In this document: positions 26,086-37,858 of the stretch, piece after piece | Numbering within the stretch: position 1 is the first letter of the stretch | Layout: each line of letters begins with the position of its first letter | Assembly (NCBI RefSeq): GCF_014204535.1 | Contig: NZ_JACHLR010000013.1 | Location: 62,001-126,000, forward strand | DNA length: 64,000 bases | Source of the DNA: Novosphingobium chloroacetimidivorans | GTDB taxonomy: Bacteria > Pseudomonadota > Alphaproteobacteria > Sphingomonadales > Sphingomonadaceae | Direction of reading: 5' to 3' | Notes under the pieces: generated by a model | The model's input: only the letters and a program-made list of their open reading frames with translations | Databases searched by the model: none | Told to the model about the DNA's origin: nothing | Made by a program: the position numbers and the translations under genes

Positions 26086-27111
26086 ATGGGTTACCGGGTA
26101 GCCGTCGTCGGTGCGACGGGCAACGTCGGCCGCGAAATGCTCAACATCCTCGCCGAGCGCGAGTTCCCCTGCGACGAGATCGCAGCGGTGGCCTCGTCGC
26201 GCTCGACCGGAACGGAGATCGAGTACGGCGACACCGGTAAAATGCTCAAGGTCAAGAACATCGAGCATTTCGACTTCACCGGCTGGGACATCGCACTCTT
26301 CGCCGCCGGATCGGAGCCGACGAAGATCTACGCGCCAAAGGCGGCCGCGGCCGGGTGCGTGGTGATCGACAACTCGTCGCTCTACCGAATGGACCCGGAC
26401 GTGCCGCTGATCGTGCCGGAAGTGAACCCCGACGCGATCGACGGCTACACCGCGCGCAACATCATCGCCAACCCGAACTGCTCGACCGCGCAGATGGTCG
26501 TGGCCTTGAAGCCGCTGCACGATGCCGCAACGATCAAGCGCGTCGTTGTCTCGACTTACCAGTCGACCTCCGGCGCCGGCAAGGCGGGCATGGACGAGCT
26601 GTTCACGCAGAGCCGCGGCATCTTCGTGGGCGATGCGGTCGAGCCGCAGAAGTTCACCAAGCAGATCGCCTTCAACGTGATCCCGCACATCGACAGCTTC
26701 TTGGACGACGGGTTCACCAAGGAAGAGTGGAAGATGGTGGTCGAGACCAAGAAGATCCTCGATCCCAAGATCAAGGTCGTCGCCACCTGTGTGCGCGTGC
26801 CGGTGTTTGTCGGCCACTCGGAAGCGATCAACATCGAGTTCGAGAACGAGCTGTCGGCGGAAGCAGCGCAGGACATCCTGCGCGAGGCGCCCGGCATCAT
26901 GCTCGTCGACAAGCGCGAGGACGGTGGATACGTGACCCCGGTCGAGTGCGTCGGCGATGGCGCCACTTACGTCAGCCGGGTACGCGACGATCCGACGGTC
27001 GACAACGGTCTGGTGCTGTGGTGCGTTTCCGACAACCTGCGCAAGGGCGCGGCGCTCAACGCCGTGCAGATCGCTGAACTGCTGGGGCGGCGTCACCTGA
27101 AGAAGGGGTGA
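26086..27111 (+). CDS. asd: Aspartate-semialdehyde dehydrogenase
   Basis: A 341-residue enzyme reducing aspartyl phosphate to aspartate semialdehyde with NADPH, a step shared by Lys/DAP, Thr and Met synthesis. N-terminal nucleotide-binding VAVVGATGNVGREMLNILAE, active-site cysteine in IIANPNCSTAQM (about residue 132), substrate-binding STYQSTSGAGKAGMDEL and a C-terminal His in VPVFVGHSEAINIEF. Good ribosome site AAAGGA 8 bases before ATG 26086. It stands alone between two repeat blocks. Confidence 0.95.
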   Translation: MGYRVAVVGATGNVGREMLNILAEREFPCDEIAAVASSRSTGTEIEYGDTGKMLKVKNIEHFDFTGWDIALFAAGSEPTKIYAPKAAAAGCVVIDNSSLYRMDPDVPLIVPEVNPDAIDGYTARNIIANPNCSTAQMVVALKPLHDAATIKRVVVSTYQSTSGAGKAGMDELFTQSRGIFVGDAVEPQKFTKQIAFNVIPHIDSFLDDGFTKEEWKMVVETKKILDPKIKVVATCVRVPVFVGHSEAINIEFENELSAEAAQDILREAPGIMLVDKREDGGYVTPVECVGDGATYVSRVRDDPTVDNGLVLWCVSDNLRKGAALNAVQIAELLGRRHLKKG

Positions 27112-27118
27112 GTCACCC

Positions 27119-27247
27119 GTCGACCCGGGCTTGACCCGGGTCCGGTTCCGGCAAGCAAGCGAGTTCGTTTCGTGCACAAGGTTTCGGGGGTATCGTCGAG
27201 ACGGCGCGAAATGGCGAAACCGGACCCGGGTCGAGCCCGGGTCGACG
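27119..27247. repeat. Inverted repeat pair, CCCGGG family
   Basis: Left arm 27119-27146 (CGTCGACCCGGGCTTGACCC onward) and right arm 27220-27247 (CCGGACCCGGGTCGAGCCCG onward) are almost perfect complements around 73 bases. Each arm is itself palindromic. A single copy of the core is at 10224-10246. It lies just after the asd stop and may end its transcript. Confidence 0.7.
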
Positions 27248-27270
27248 CTCACCGGCATTTACTTGCAGAC

Positions 27271-27306
27271 AAAAAGGCCCGCGATCCTGCCGAGGATCGC
27301 GGGCCT
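27271..27306 (-). terminator. Intrinsic terminator of the TCA operon
   Basis: On the minus strand a strong stem (GGCCCGCGATCC pairing with GGATCGCGGGCC, loop about 6) is followed by TTTTT (27271-27275). It is 28 bases beyond the lpd stop at 27334 and ends the mdh-sucDAB-lpd cluster transcript. Confidence 0.85.
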
Positions 27307-27333
27307 TCTCGTATGCGACTGCTACGCCGCCGA

Positions 27334-28731
27334 TTACACGTGGATCGGCTTGCCCGTCACTGCCATCGCCGCCTCCTTGATCGCTTCCGAGTGCGTCGGA
27401 TGCGCGTGGCAGGTGTAGGCGATGTCCTCGCTGGTGGCGCCGAATTCCATGGCTTGCGCGGCCTGGGCGATCATGGTGCCGGCGACGGTGGCGATGCACC
27501 AGACGCCGAGCACGCGGTCGGTTTCGGCGTCGGCGATGATCTTCACGAAGCCGTCTGGTTCATGATTGGTCTTGGCGCGCGAATTGGCGAGCATCGGAAA
27601 CTTGCCGACCTTGATCGCGCCGCGTTCTTTCGCCTGTTCTTCGGTCAGGCCCACACCCGCGAACTCGGGCGCGGTATAGACGACGCCGGGGATTACGTCG
27701 TGGTTCACGATGCCGGTCAGGCCGGCGATGTTCTCGGCCACGGCGATGCCCTCGTCCTCGGCCTTGTGCGCCAGCATCGGGCCGGGGATCACGTCGCCGA
27801 TCGCCCAGACGCCATCGACCTTGGTTGCGAAGTCGTGGTCGGTCTCGATCTGGCCGCGCTGGTTCAGTTCCAGCCCGATCTTGTCGAGGCCAAGACCTTC
27901 GGTGTTCGCGCGGCGGCCGATGGATACGAGCACGACATCGGCTTCCAACGTCTCGGCAGCGCCGCCGGCAGCGGGCTCCACCGTCACAGTGGCCTTGTCG
28001 CCAGCTACCGCTGCTCCAGTGACCTTGGTCGAGAGCTTGAGCACCATGCCCTGCTTCTTGAAGATCTTGCCGGATTCCTTGCGGACTTCGCCATCCATGC
28101 CGGGGAGCAGCTGATCGAGGAACTCGACCACGGTGACATCCGCACCAAGCCGCCGCCAGACCGAGCCCAGCTCCAGGCCGATCACGCCGCCGCCGATGAC
28201 GACCATCTTCTTGGGGACGGCCTTCAGCTCCAGCGCGCCGGTGCTGTCGACGACCACGCCCTTGTCGTTGTCGATCTCGATGCCGGGGAGGGGGGTGACG
28301 GTCGAACCGGTGGCGATGACGACGTTCTTGGCGGTGACGCTCTTGTCACCGACCTTCACGGTGTGCGCGTCCTGGAAGCTGGCATAGCCCTTGATCCAGT
28401 CGATCTTGTTCTTCTTGAACAGGAACTCGATGCCGCCGGTCAGGCCCTTCACCGCATCGCGGCGCTGCGCGTGCATGGTGTCGAGATCGAGCTCGGGCGT
28501 GACCTTGATGCCCATCTTCGCCATCGCGCCGTTCGCCGCGGCGTCGAAGTACTCCGACGCGTGCAGCATGGCCTTCGAAGGGATGCAGCCGACGTTGAGG
28601 CAGGTGCCGCCCAGCGTCTCGCGCCCCTCCGCGCACGCGGTCTTCAGCCCCAGCTGCGCCGCGCGGATCGCCGCGACATAGCCGCCGGGGCCCGCTCCGA
28701 TGACGAGGACGTCGTAGTCGTATTCAGCCAT
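27334..28731 (-). CDS. lpdA: Dihydrolipoyl dehydrogenase (E3)
   Basis: A 465-residue FAD/NAD(P) disulfide oxidoreductase that reoxidises the lipoyl arm of 2-oxoglutarate dehydrogenase. FAD-binding VLVIGAGPGGYVAAIRAAQ, redox-active pair Cys44/Cys49 in GGTCLNVGCIPSKAML, NAD-binding VVIGGGVIGLELGSVW, FAD-binding GVWAIGDVIPGPMLAH, and the catalytic His-Glu in HAHPTHSEAI near the C-terminus. ATG 28731 begins the conserved MAEYDYDVLVIG; the open frame upstream runs into repeat DNA. It is the last gene of the operon, separated from sucB by a repeat. Confidence 0.95.
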   Translation of the reverse strand: MAEYDYDVLVIGAGPGGYVAAIRAAQLGLKTACAEGRETLGGTCLNVGCIPSKAMLHASEYFDAAANGAMAKMGIKVTPELDLDTMHAQRRDAVKGLTGGIEFLFKKNKIDWIKGYASFQDAHTVKVGDKSVTAKNVVIATGSTVTPLPGIEIDNDKGVVVDSTGALELKAVPKKMVVIGGGVIGLELGSVWRRLGADVTVVEFLDQLLPGMDGEVRKESGKIFKKQGMVLKLSTKVTGAAVAGDKATVTVEPAAGGAAETLEADVVLVSIGRRANTEGLGLDKIGLELNQRGQIETDHDFATKVDGVWAIGDVIPGPMLAHKAEDEGIAVAENIAGLTGIVNHDVIPGVVYTAPEFAGVGLTEEQAKERGAIKVGKFPMLANSRAKTNHEPDGFVKIIADAETDRVLGVWCIATVAGTMIAQAAQAMEFGATSEDIAYTCHAHPTHSEAIKEAAMAVTGKPIHV

Positions 28732-28750
28732 TCTTCTCGTCCTTCCAAGA

Positions 28751-28866
28751 TCCTCCCCTGGAAAGGGGAGGTGGCAGCGGCCTGGCCGCTGACGGAGGGG
28801 TGTAGCCGCTGGCGTGGACACCCCTCCACCGCCTTCGACGGTCCCCCTCCCCCTAAGGGGGAGGAG
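28751..28866. repeat. Compound palindromic repeat, CCTCCCC family B
   Basis: Begins TCCTCCCCTGGAAAGGGGAG and ends TCCCCCTCCCCCTAAGGGGG, with internal GGTGGCAGCGGCCTGGCCGC and CACCCCTCCACCGCC. The same order of modules is seen at 54164-54305 and, inverted and partly changed, at 44414-44552. It sits between sucB and lpd inside the operon, so it would be present in the mRNA as a stable structure. Confidence 0.75.
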
Positions 28867-28871
28867 CTAAG

Positions 28872-30119
<1,248 letters not shown>

Positions 30120-30127
30120 CGTGGATC

Positions 30128-32968
30128 TCAAGCCTTCTGCTTGCGACGGATTTCGGAACGGACCGAGAGGCCCAGGGCATCGGCGACGAGGGCGGCCTGC
30201 TCGGAGGCATGACGCTTGGCGAGGCCGGTGGCCGGCGAGGCAGCAGAGGCGCGACCGGCATAGCGCGGACGCCCGACCTTGAGGCCGGTCTGGTCGATAA
30301 CCTCTTCGATCTGCGAGCCGACGAAGAACCAGGCGCCGTTGTTGCGCGGCTCTTCCTGGCACCAGACGACCTCTTCGAGGTTCGGCATGCGCGACAGCCG
30401 CGCCGCCAGCGGCTCGCCCGGGAAGGGGTAGAGCTGCTCGACCCGGATGATCTGCACATCGTCGATCTCAGCCGCATCACGCGCTTCCATCAGGTCGTAG
30501 GCCACCTTGCCCGAGCACAGCACGACCTTCTTGGTCGCTGCATCCGCCGGAGCCTTGGGATCGGACAGCATGCGGCGGAAGTGGCCCTCGCCCACGAACT
30601 CGGCAGCGCGCGACTTCGCCATCGGATGGCGCAGCAGCGACTTGGGAGTCATGATGATCAGCGGCTTGCGGAACGGGCGGTGCATCTGCCGGCGCAGCAC
30701 GTGGAAGTAGTTGGCCGGCGTGGTGATGTTGCAGACCTGGATGTTGTCCTGCGCGCACAGCTGCAGGTAACGCTCCAGGCGCGCGGACGAGTGCTCCGGC
30801 CCCTGGCCTTCGTAGCCGTGAGGCAGCAGCATGACCAGGCCGTTCGCGCGCAGCCACTTGGCTTCGGCGGCGGCGACGTACTGGTCGATGATGATCTGCG
30901 CGCCGTTGGCGAAGTCACCGAACTGCGCTTCCCAGAGAACCAGCGTCTTGGGATCGGCGCTGGCGTAGCCGTACTCGAACCCGAGCACGCCATATTCGCT
31001 GAGCGTCGAATCCAGCACCTCGAACCGGCCGTGGGGCAGAGTGGTGAGCGGCACGTACTTGTGCTCGTCGGTCTGGTCGACCCACACCGCATGGCGCTGG
31101 CTGAAAGTGCCACGGCCCGAATCCTGGCCCGAAAGGCGCACCGAGTAGCCTTCGGAGACGAGGCTGCCGAATGCCAATGCCTCGGCCGTGGCCCAGTCGA
31201 AGCCGTCGGCCGACTTGAACATCTCCCGCTTGGCATCGAGCACGCGGCCCAGCGTCTTGTGGATGGTCAGGTCTTCGGGGACAGTCGTCAGCGTGCGGCC
31301 CAGGCTGTCGAACAGCTTGGCATCGATGCCGGTCTCGACGTTGCGGCGCGAAGTTTCCGGGTCGGCGGGCTTGTTGAAGCCGCTCCATTGCCCGGCGAAC
31401 CAGTCGGCTTCGTTGGCCTTGTAGCTCTTGGCGGCTTCGAACTGCTCTTCCAGGTGGCCGGTGAAGGTCGCCTCGGTCTCGGAGACGAAGGCGTCGTCGA
31501 TCACACCGTCACGCTTCAGGCGCTCGGCGTAGATCGCGCTCACCGGCGGATGCTGCCGGATCTTGGCGTACATCAGCGGCTGGGTGAAGCTGGGCTCGTC
31601 GCCTTCGTTGTGGCCGAAGCGGCGATAGCACCACATGTCGATTACGACATCGCGGCCGAACTGCTGGCGGAAATCGATCGCCAGCTTGCACACGAAAGTC
31701 ACGGCGGCCGGATCGTCGCCGTTGACGTGCAGGATCGGCACCTGGATGCCCTTGGCGACATCCGAAGGATAGGGCGACTTGCGCGCGAACTGCGGGCTGG
31801 TCGTGAACCCGATCTGGTTGTTGATGATGAAGTGGATGCAACCGCCGGTGTTGTACCCCTTGACGCCCGAGAGGCCGAAGCACTCCCACACGATGCCCTG
31901 GCCGGCGAAGGCCGCATCGCCGTGGATCAGTACCGGGAGCACTTGCTTGTGCTTGGCGCCAGGGCCGATATCGTCACCGATGTCGTCCTGGATCACCTGG
32001 TAGGCGCGCACCTTGCCCAGCACGATCGGGTCGACCGTTTCGAGGTGCGAGGGGTTGGGCATCAGGCTCATGTGGACCTTCACGCCGTCGAAGTCGCGGT
32101 CGGTCGAGGTGCCGAGGTGATACTTGACGTCGCCCGATCCACCCACGTCTTCGGGGTTGGCGCTGCCGCCCGAGAATTCGTGGAAGATGACCTTGTAAGG
32201 CTTGGCCATCACGTTCGCGAGCACGTTCAGGCGGCCACGGTGGGCCATGCCGTACACGATCTCGCGCACGCCCAGCTGGCCGCCGTACTTGATCACGGCT
32301 TCGAGCGCCGGGATCATGGACTCGCCGCCATCAAGGCCGAAGCGCTTGGTGCCGACGTACTTCTTGCCGAGGAACTTCTCGTACTGCTCGCCGCGAATCA
32401 CCGCCTGCAGGATCGCCTTCTGACCCTCGGGCGTGAACTCGATCTGCTTGTTCGGACCCTCCATGCGATCCTGGAGGAAGCGGCGCTCCTCCGTGTCGCT
32501 GAGGTGCATGTATTCCAGGCCGACTTTGCCGCAGTAGTTCGCACGAACGATGTCGACGATCTCGCGGACGGTGGCCCACTCCAGGTCGAGGAAGCCGCCG
32601 AGATAGATCTTGCGGTTAAGCGCATCGCCGGTGAAGCCGTGGTATTCCGGCGTCAGGTCGGCCGGCAGCTCGCGGGTGGAGACGCCGAGCGGATCGAGAT
32701 CGGCCGCGAGATGACCGCGCACCCGATAGGTGCGGATCAGGTTCATCGCGCGCAGCGAGTCCGAAGCCGCCTGCTCGATCCGGGCTTCGTCGACCGGAGC
32801 GCCGGTGGCCTTGGCCGCCTTCTCGATCTTCGCCTTGAGCGTGGTCGGGTCCAGAGCCTGGGTCAGATCGTCTTCGTAGTCGCCCCCGACAGGCGGCCAG
32901 TTGCTGCGCTGCCAGCTGGGACCCGGTTGCGGGTCGTCGGGGAAGAAGTCGAACGTTTCGTTGCCCAT
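30128..32968 (-). CDS. sucA: 2-oxoglutarate dehydrogenase E1
   Basis: A 946-residue thiamin diphosphate enzyme decarboxylating 2-oxoglutarate. N-terminal [30 protein letters not shown], substrate and ThDP region [16 protein letters not shown], the Mg/ThDP site [20 protein letters not shown], and the C-terminal transketolase half [12 protein letters not shown] and [22 protein letters not shown] 32968 ([11 protein letters not shown]) has AAGGTC upstream; a further start at 33016 would add 16 residues. Third of the TCA genes in transcription order after sucD. Confidence 0.96.
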   Translation of the reverse strand: MGNETFDFFPDDPQPGPSWQRSNWPPVGGDYEDDLTQALDPTTLKAKIEKAAKATGAPVDEARIEQAASDSLRAMNLIRTYRVRGHLAADLDPLGVSTRELPADLTPEYHGFTGDALNRKIYLGGFLDLEWATVREIVDIVRANYCGKVGLEYMHLSDTEERRFLQDRMEGPNKQIEFTPEGQKAILQAVIRGEQYEKFLGKKYVGTKRFGLDGGESMIPALEAVIKYGGQLGVREIVYGMAHRGRLNVLANVMAKPYKVIFHEFSGGSANPEDVGGSGDVKYHLGTSTDRDFDGVKVHMSLMPNPSHLETVDPIVLGKVRAYQVIQDDIGDDIGPGAKHKQVLPVLIHGDAAFAGQGIVWECFGLSGVKGYNTGGCIHFIINNQIGFTTSPQFARKSPYPSDVAKGIQVPILHVNGDDPAAVTFVCKLAIDFRQQFGRDVVIDMWCYRRFGHNEGDEPSFTQPLMYAKIRQHPPVSAIYAERLKRDGVIDDAFVSETEATFTGHLEEQFEAAKSYKANEADWFAGQWSGFNKPADPETSRRNVETGIDAKLFDSLGRTLTTVPEDLTIHKTLGRVLDAKREMFKSADGFDWATAEALAFGSLVSEGYSVRLSGQDSGRGTFSQRHAVWVDQTDEHKYVPLTTLPHGRFEVLDSTLSEYGVLGFEYGYASADPKTLVLWEAQFGDFANGAQIIIDQYVAAAEAKWLRANGLVMLLPHGYEGQGPEHSSARLERYLQLCAQDNIQVCNITTPANYFHVLRRQMHRPFRKPLIIMTPKSLLRHPMAKSRAAEFVGEGHFRRMLSDPKAPADAATKKVVLCSGKVAYDLMEARDAAEIDDVQIIRVEQLYPFPGEPLAARLSRMPNLEEVVWCQEEPRNNGAWFFVGSQIEEVIDQTGLKVGRPRYAGRASAASPATGLAKRHASEQAALVADALGLSVRSEIRRKQKA

Positions 32969-33107
32969 GGCATAGACCTTATCCGCGCCGAGACACTGCC
33001 TCGGCGCTTGCATCAATCAATCGTGGCCCATGCACGTTCCCGGGGAGGGTCGCTCGTGCGTCGGCTCTAATGGTCCCCCGCCCGGTCCCTCGGGCGAGGC
33101 AAACCGG

Positions 33108-33998
<891 letters not shown>

Positions 33999-34019
33999 GA
34001 TGTCTCCGTTTCGTGAACG

Positions 34020-34640
34020 TCAGCGGGGGAGGACGCTGACCTGATCGGCTTTGATGGCAATGCCGGGAAATTTGACCATGGCAATCAGAGGACTGCCGGC
34101 GGGAACGTAGAACACTTCGAAGCTGTCCTGGCCAGGCTGCAGGCCCGGCTCCCAGGTGTACTTGACCAACTCGGCCTGGTCGACGCTCTGGTCGGGCTCG
34201 CGGCCTGCCCAGGCGGATGCGGCGTCCTTGCCGATGCGGCGGGTCTCGCCGACATCGTAGGTGCGACAGCCCATGACGGATACGCCATCCATCACGACCG
34301 ACGAGAGCACCAGGTTCAGGCTTTCGCCGGCGACCTGGCGCGAGAAGACCAGCGGTCCGGAGTCCACCGTTCCGCTACCGTTCTCGAGCATCTTGCGCCC
34401 GGCTTCGTAGCCGAAGCGCACGAGCTCGCCGACGGGCGTGGCATAAGGATCGGCCGCCTTGGACCAGCCGCTTGCCGCGATCCTGGCGGCGGCGGCCTCC
34501 CGGCTCGACAAATCCGAACAGGCGTCTCGCGCCGCGCCGAGCACTTGTGCCGTGGGATAAGGCGCGGCCTGCTCCGCCGCTGCCACCGGCGCACCGGTAC
34601 AGGCGAGCCCTGCAAGGCAGAAGGGAAGCAGGCGGTGCAT
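34020..34640 (-). CDS. Exported protein of unknown function in the TCA operon
   Basis: A 206-residue protein with an N-terminal signal peptide (MHRLLPFCLAGLACTGAPVA, cleavage after AAA likely). Three cysteines are visible in the whole protein apart from those in the signal, including CSDLSS and MGCRTYDV. The C-terminal half is beta-rich (LVFSRQVAGESLNLVLSSVV, SFEVFYVPAGSPLIAMVKF). No known domain is recognised. It lies between mdh and sucD with gaps of 9 and 21 bases, so it is co-transcribed with TCA enzymes although it is predicted periplasmic. The link to the TCA cycle is by position only. Confidence 0.8.
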   Translation of the reverse strand: MHRLLPFCLAGLACTGAPVAAAEQAAPYPTAQVLGAARDACSDLSSREAAAARIAASGWSKAADPYATPVGELVRFGYEAGRKMLENGSGTVDSGPLVFSRQVAGESLNLVLSSVVMDGVSVMGCRTYDVGETRRIGKDAASAWAGREPDQSVDQAELVKYTWEPGLQPGQDSFEVFYVPAGSPLIAMVKFPGIAIKADQVSVLPR

Positions 34641-34649
34641 GCGCCCGAC

Positions 34650-35630
<981 letters not shown>

Positions 35631-35809
35631 TCACACGAGCGGGGCAGCGGACGATAAGGCGGCCTGCTATGCCCCGTCAGACGGCAGGCTCCGATAAGTT
35701 CCGCGCGTGCCTAGGCCTGTGAGGGGTCGATTGCAACCGCCAAAAGGCGAAAAGAACATCCAAACAAGACGCTTAGATGATAACGGTTCTCAGTATCAAG
35801 AACGCGTCA

Positions 35810-36124
35810 TCAGCGATCTCCGGCGTGGCGCAGCCGGGCGGCCAGCCGGTCCGCAAGCTTGCGGTCGAACTGTCTGCACACCGAGAGCCAGTGCTGTGAC
35901 GCTGCCGGGTCGCCATGCGTGCGCGCAGCGGCCGCATAGGTTCCGGCTTGTTCCGCCGCGGCGAGCCCATGCTCCGCGAAGTGCCGCAAGGCGGAGATAA
36001 GTGCCGCATTGTCGGTGAAGGTGCGCGTGTTGTCGTTCGCGGCGCACAGCGGCGCGGAACGGCAACGCCATGCGTGGCTCGGGCAGTTGCCACGGGAACG
36101 GGCACCGGCGAAGCGGATGGTCAT
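35810..36124 (-). CDS. Small helical protein of unknown function
   Basis: A 104-residue hypothetical protein. The coherent part is the C-terminal 75 residues: NDNTRTFTDNAALISALRHF, AEHGLAAAEQAGTYAAAARTHG and HWLSVCRQFDRKLADRLAARL, three amphipathic helices of a kind I recognise from small conserved sphingomonad proteins without function. The first 25 residues are Arg/Cys-rich and less certain, so the real start may be further in. Two other minus-strand frames overlap here but lack this pattern. Confidence 0.6.
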   Translation of the reverse strand: MTIRFAGARSRGNCPSHAWRCRSAPLCAANDNTRTFTDNAALISALRHFAEHGLAAAEQAGTYAAAARTHGDPAASQHWLSVCRQFDRKLADRLAARLRHAGDR

Positions 36125-36239
36125 GGCAGAAGCGGCCCTGTGTTGTTATCGCGTGATGCCACGATAAGGCCATGCTCGTAAGGCTTTGATGATAGGCTAT
36201 GGTTTCAGTGGCGTTGAGGATTGCCGCTCGTCGCTGCCC

Positions 36240-37316
36240 TCAACCGGTCGGGCTCTGAATCCACTGACCGGAGTTACGGTACTCTTCCCGAATTCCATTG
36301 CCTTCGGGCAGGTTGCTGCCCTGGTACAGGCCGTCCCCGCCACGCTCCTTGAGCTCGCTGGTGTAGACAGGCGCGGGAGCAGCGACGCCGGTGGCTGTAA
36401 GCCCGCCCGGGTGCGCCACCAGTCCCGCCGCGCGCGCGCGCTGCAGGCCTTCGTCGTAGGCCTTCTGGATCGCGAGCGGATCGAGCGCGGCGCTCGCCGC
36501 TGCCGCAACAGAGGAATCGTCGCGGCGATGCGGCGCCGGCAGCGGCTCGCCGCCAAGATAGGCATAGCGGAACGTTCGGGGCTGGCCGGCCTGCCCGTTG
36601 AAGCTGTAGAAGCGATGCGCGCCGATGGTCAGCAAATAATGCAGGCTCGGCGCCCAGTACGGATGCACGGCGACGGTGTGGTAGTGCGTCGCCAAGCCTA
36701 CCGGCGCGTAGACGTAGCCCGCCAGGGCCGTCCGCGCCACCGAGGCCGCCCGTTCCCAGAACAAGCGGTTAGGACGACGCGCAAGCGACCCGTCGCAAGT
36801 GAACGAAAACTGGCACCCGCTCGACCGCTCGGAACCCTGGTAGACCACGCCGCAGACCGTTTTCGGATACGCAGGATGCGCCACGCGGTTGAGCACCACT
36901 TGCGCCACGGCTTGCTGGCCGGAATCCGGCTCGCTGGCGGCTTCATAGTATATGGCGGCCGTCAGGCACTGCTCGGCGCGGGTGCGATCGACGCCGCTGT
37001 TGTCGATCCTGAGCGAGCGCGCGATCGGCGGCGGGACGATGCTCGATCCGGCGGTACCTTCCGCGTCCGAGTGGATCCCCTCGCCAAGGCCCGGCTCGCG
37101 GCGTTCGAGATCGAGGTAGTAGAACGCCGAGCCCGGAAAGCTGTCGCCCGCGCGTTCGAAAGGGAGCGGGTCGACCGCGACGGCAGGTGCGCCCGCATCG
37201 CCTATCGTTAACTCATCCCAGCTTCCCGGTGCCGCGAAGGCGGGAAGCGCGATGGCGCCCGCTATCGCGAAGGCCAGCCGTGCACGATGGGTCCCGCGCG
37301 CCCGCCGCAGCCGCAT
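36240..37316 (-). CDS. SleB-type cell wall hydrolase
   Basis: About 358 residues with an N-terminal signal peptide (RARLAFAIAGAIALPAFAA). The hydrolase_2/SleB domain covers about residues 120-230: CLTAAIYYEAASEPDSGQQA with the catalytic Glu, VAQVVLNRVAHPAYPKTVCG, VVYQGSERSSGCQFSFTCDG and GLATHYHTVAVHPYWAPSL. Such enzymes cleave peptidoglycan glycan strands. The frame is open to GTG 37427 and has ATG 37394; ATG 37316 is preferred because it puts the signal peptide first and has AAGGTGGGG upstream. The C-terminal 110 residues are a low-complexity tail. It is divergent from the B12 operon. Confidence 0.85.
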   Translation of the reverse strand: MRLRRARGTHRARLAFAIAGAIALPAFAAPGSWDELTIGDAGAPAVAVDPLPFERAGDSFPGSAFYYLDLERREPGLGEGIHSDAEGTAGSSIVPPPIARSLRIDNSGVDRTRAEQCLTAAIYYEAASEPDSGQQAVAQVVLNRVAHPAYPKTVCGVVYQGSERSSGCQFSFTCDGSLARRPNRLFWERAASVARTALAGYVYAPVGLATHYHTVAVHPYWAPSLHYLLTIGAHRFYSFNGQAGQPRTFRYAYLGGEPLPAPHRRDDSSVAAAASAALDPLAIQKAYDEGLQRARAAGLVAHPGGLTATGVAAPAPVYTSELKERGGDGLYQGSNLPEGNGIREEYRNSGQWIQSPTG

Positions 37317-37576
37317 GCCGCCATGCCCCACCTTCGCGACGAAATCGCGCGAGCGCTGCTCGTCAAGGCAGATCAAGGCGAGCCGAGCGCTCATGCAGTC
37401 GTGATAGGAGCCATGTCGAGCCTGCACTTACGCGCAGGGATGCGGCTTGGCAGCAGGTGAATGGCGTGCGTCCCGATGCGGTACATCGGTGCCGAGTAGC
37501 CTTAATCGGTTAAGGACTTCTGTTGGCGAGGCCACGGCGCTTGCCAGCGTGCGCCGCTGCGACTAGGGGCGCGCTC

Positions 37577-37745
37577 ACGTCACGGGTTGACCGGGAAACC
37601 GGACCCAAGAGGGAATTCGGTGCGAAACCGAAGCTGCGCCCGCAACTGTGACCGGGGAGCCCTTCCTCAACAAGCCACTGGCGCGCTGCGCTGGGAAGGC
37701 GGGGGAGGGCAACGATCCGGGAGCCAGGAGACCTGCCCGATCTGA
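37577..37745 (+). promoter_or_regulatory. Cobalamin (AdoCbl) riboswitch
   Basis: Contains the conserved core elements in order: GGGAATTCGGTGCGAAACCG (P3-P4 region), GCTGCGCCCGCAACTGTGAC, the CCACTGG and GGGAAGGCG motifs, and the B12 box GAGCCAGGAGACCTGCC at 37720-37736. It lies 110 bases before btuB on the same strand and predicts that adenosylcobalamin represses the whole btuB-F-C-D operon. The exact 5' limit is uncertain. No separate feature is seen elsewhere in 37428-37858. Confidence 0.95.
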
Positions 37746-37858
37746 CGGTCGTTCCGTGCCGGGCGGGTGTACCGGTGCAGCGTGGCTCGCGCTTCCATGA
37801 GGGGGAGCGCGAACCTCTCGCCATGAACGGCGCTTCGTTCAAGGTTGGAGGTTTTTAC

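Noticed and set aside
25927..27258. 443-residue minus-strand ORF over asd
   Set aside because: Covers repeat DNA on both sides and the antisense of asd; no domain is visible.
30209..33070. 953-residue plus-strand ORF antisense to sucA
   Set aside because: Long only because of high GC; the minus strand encodes complete SucA with all ThDP motifs.
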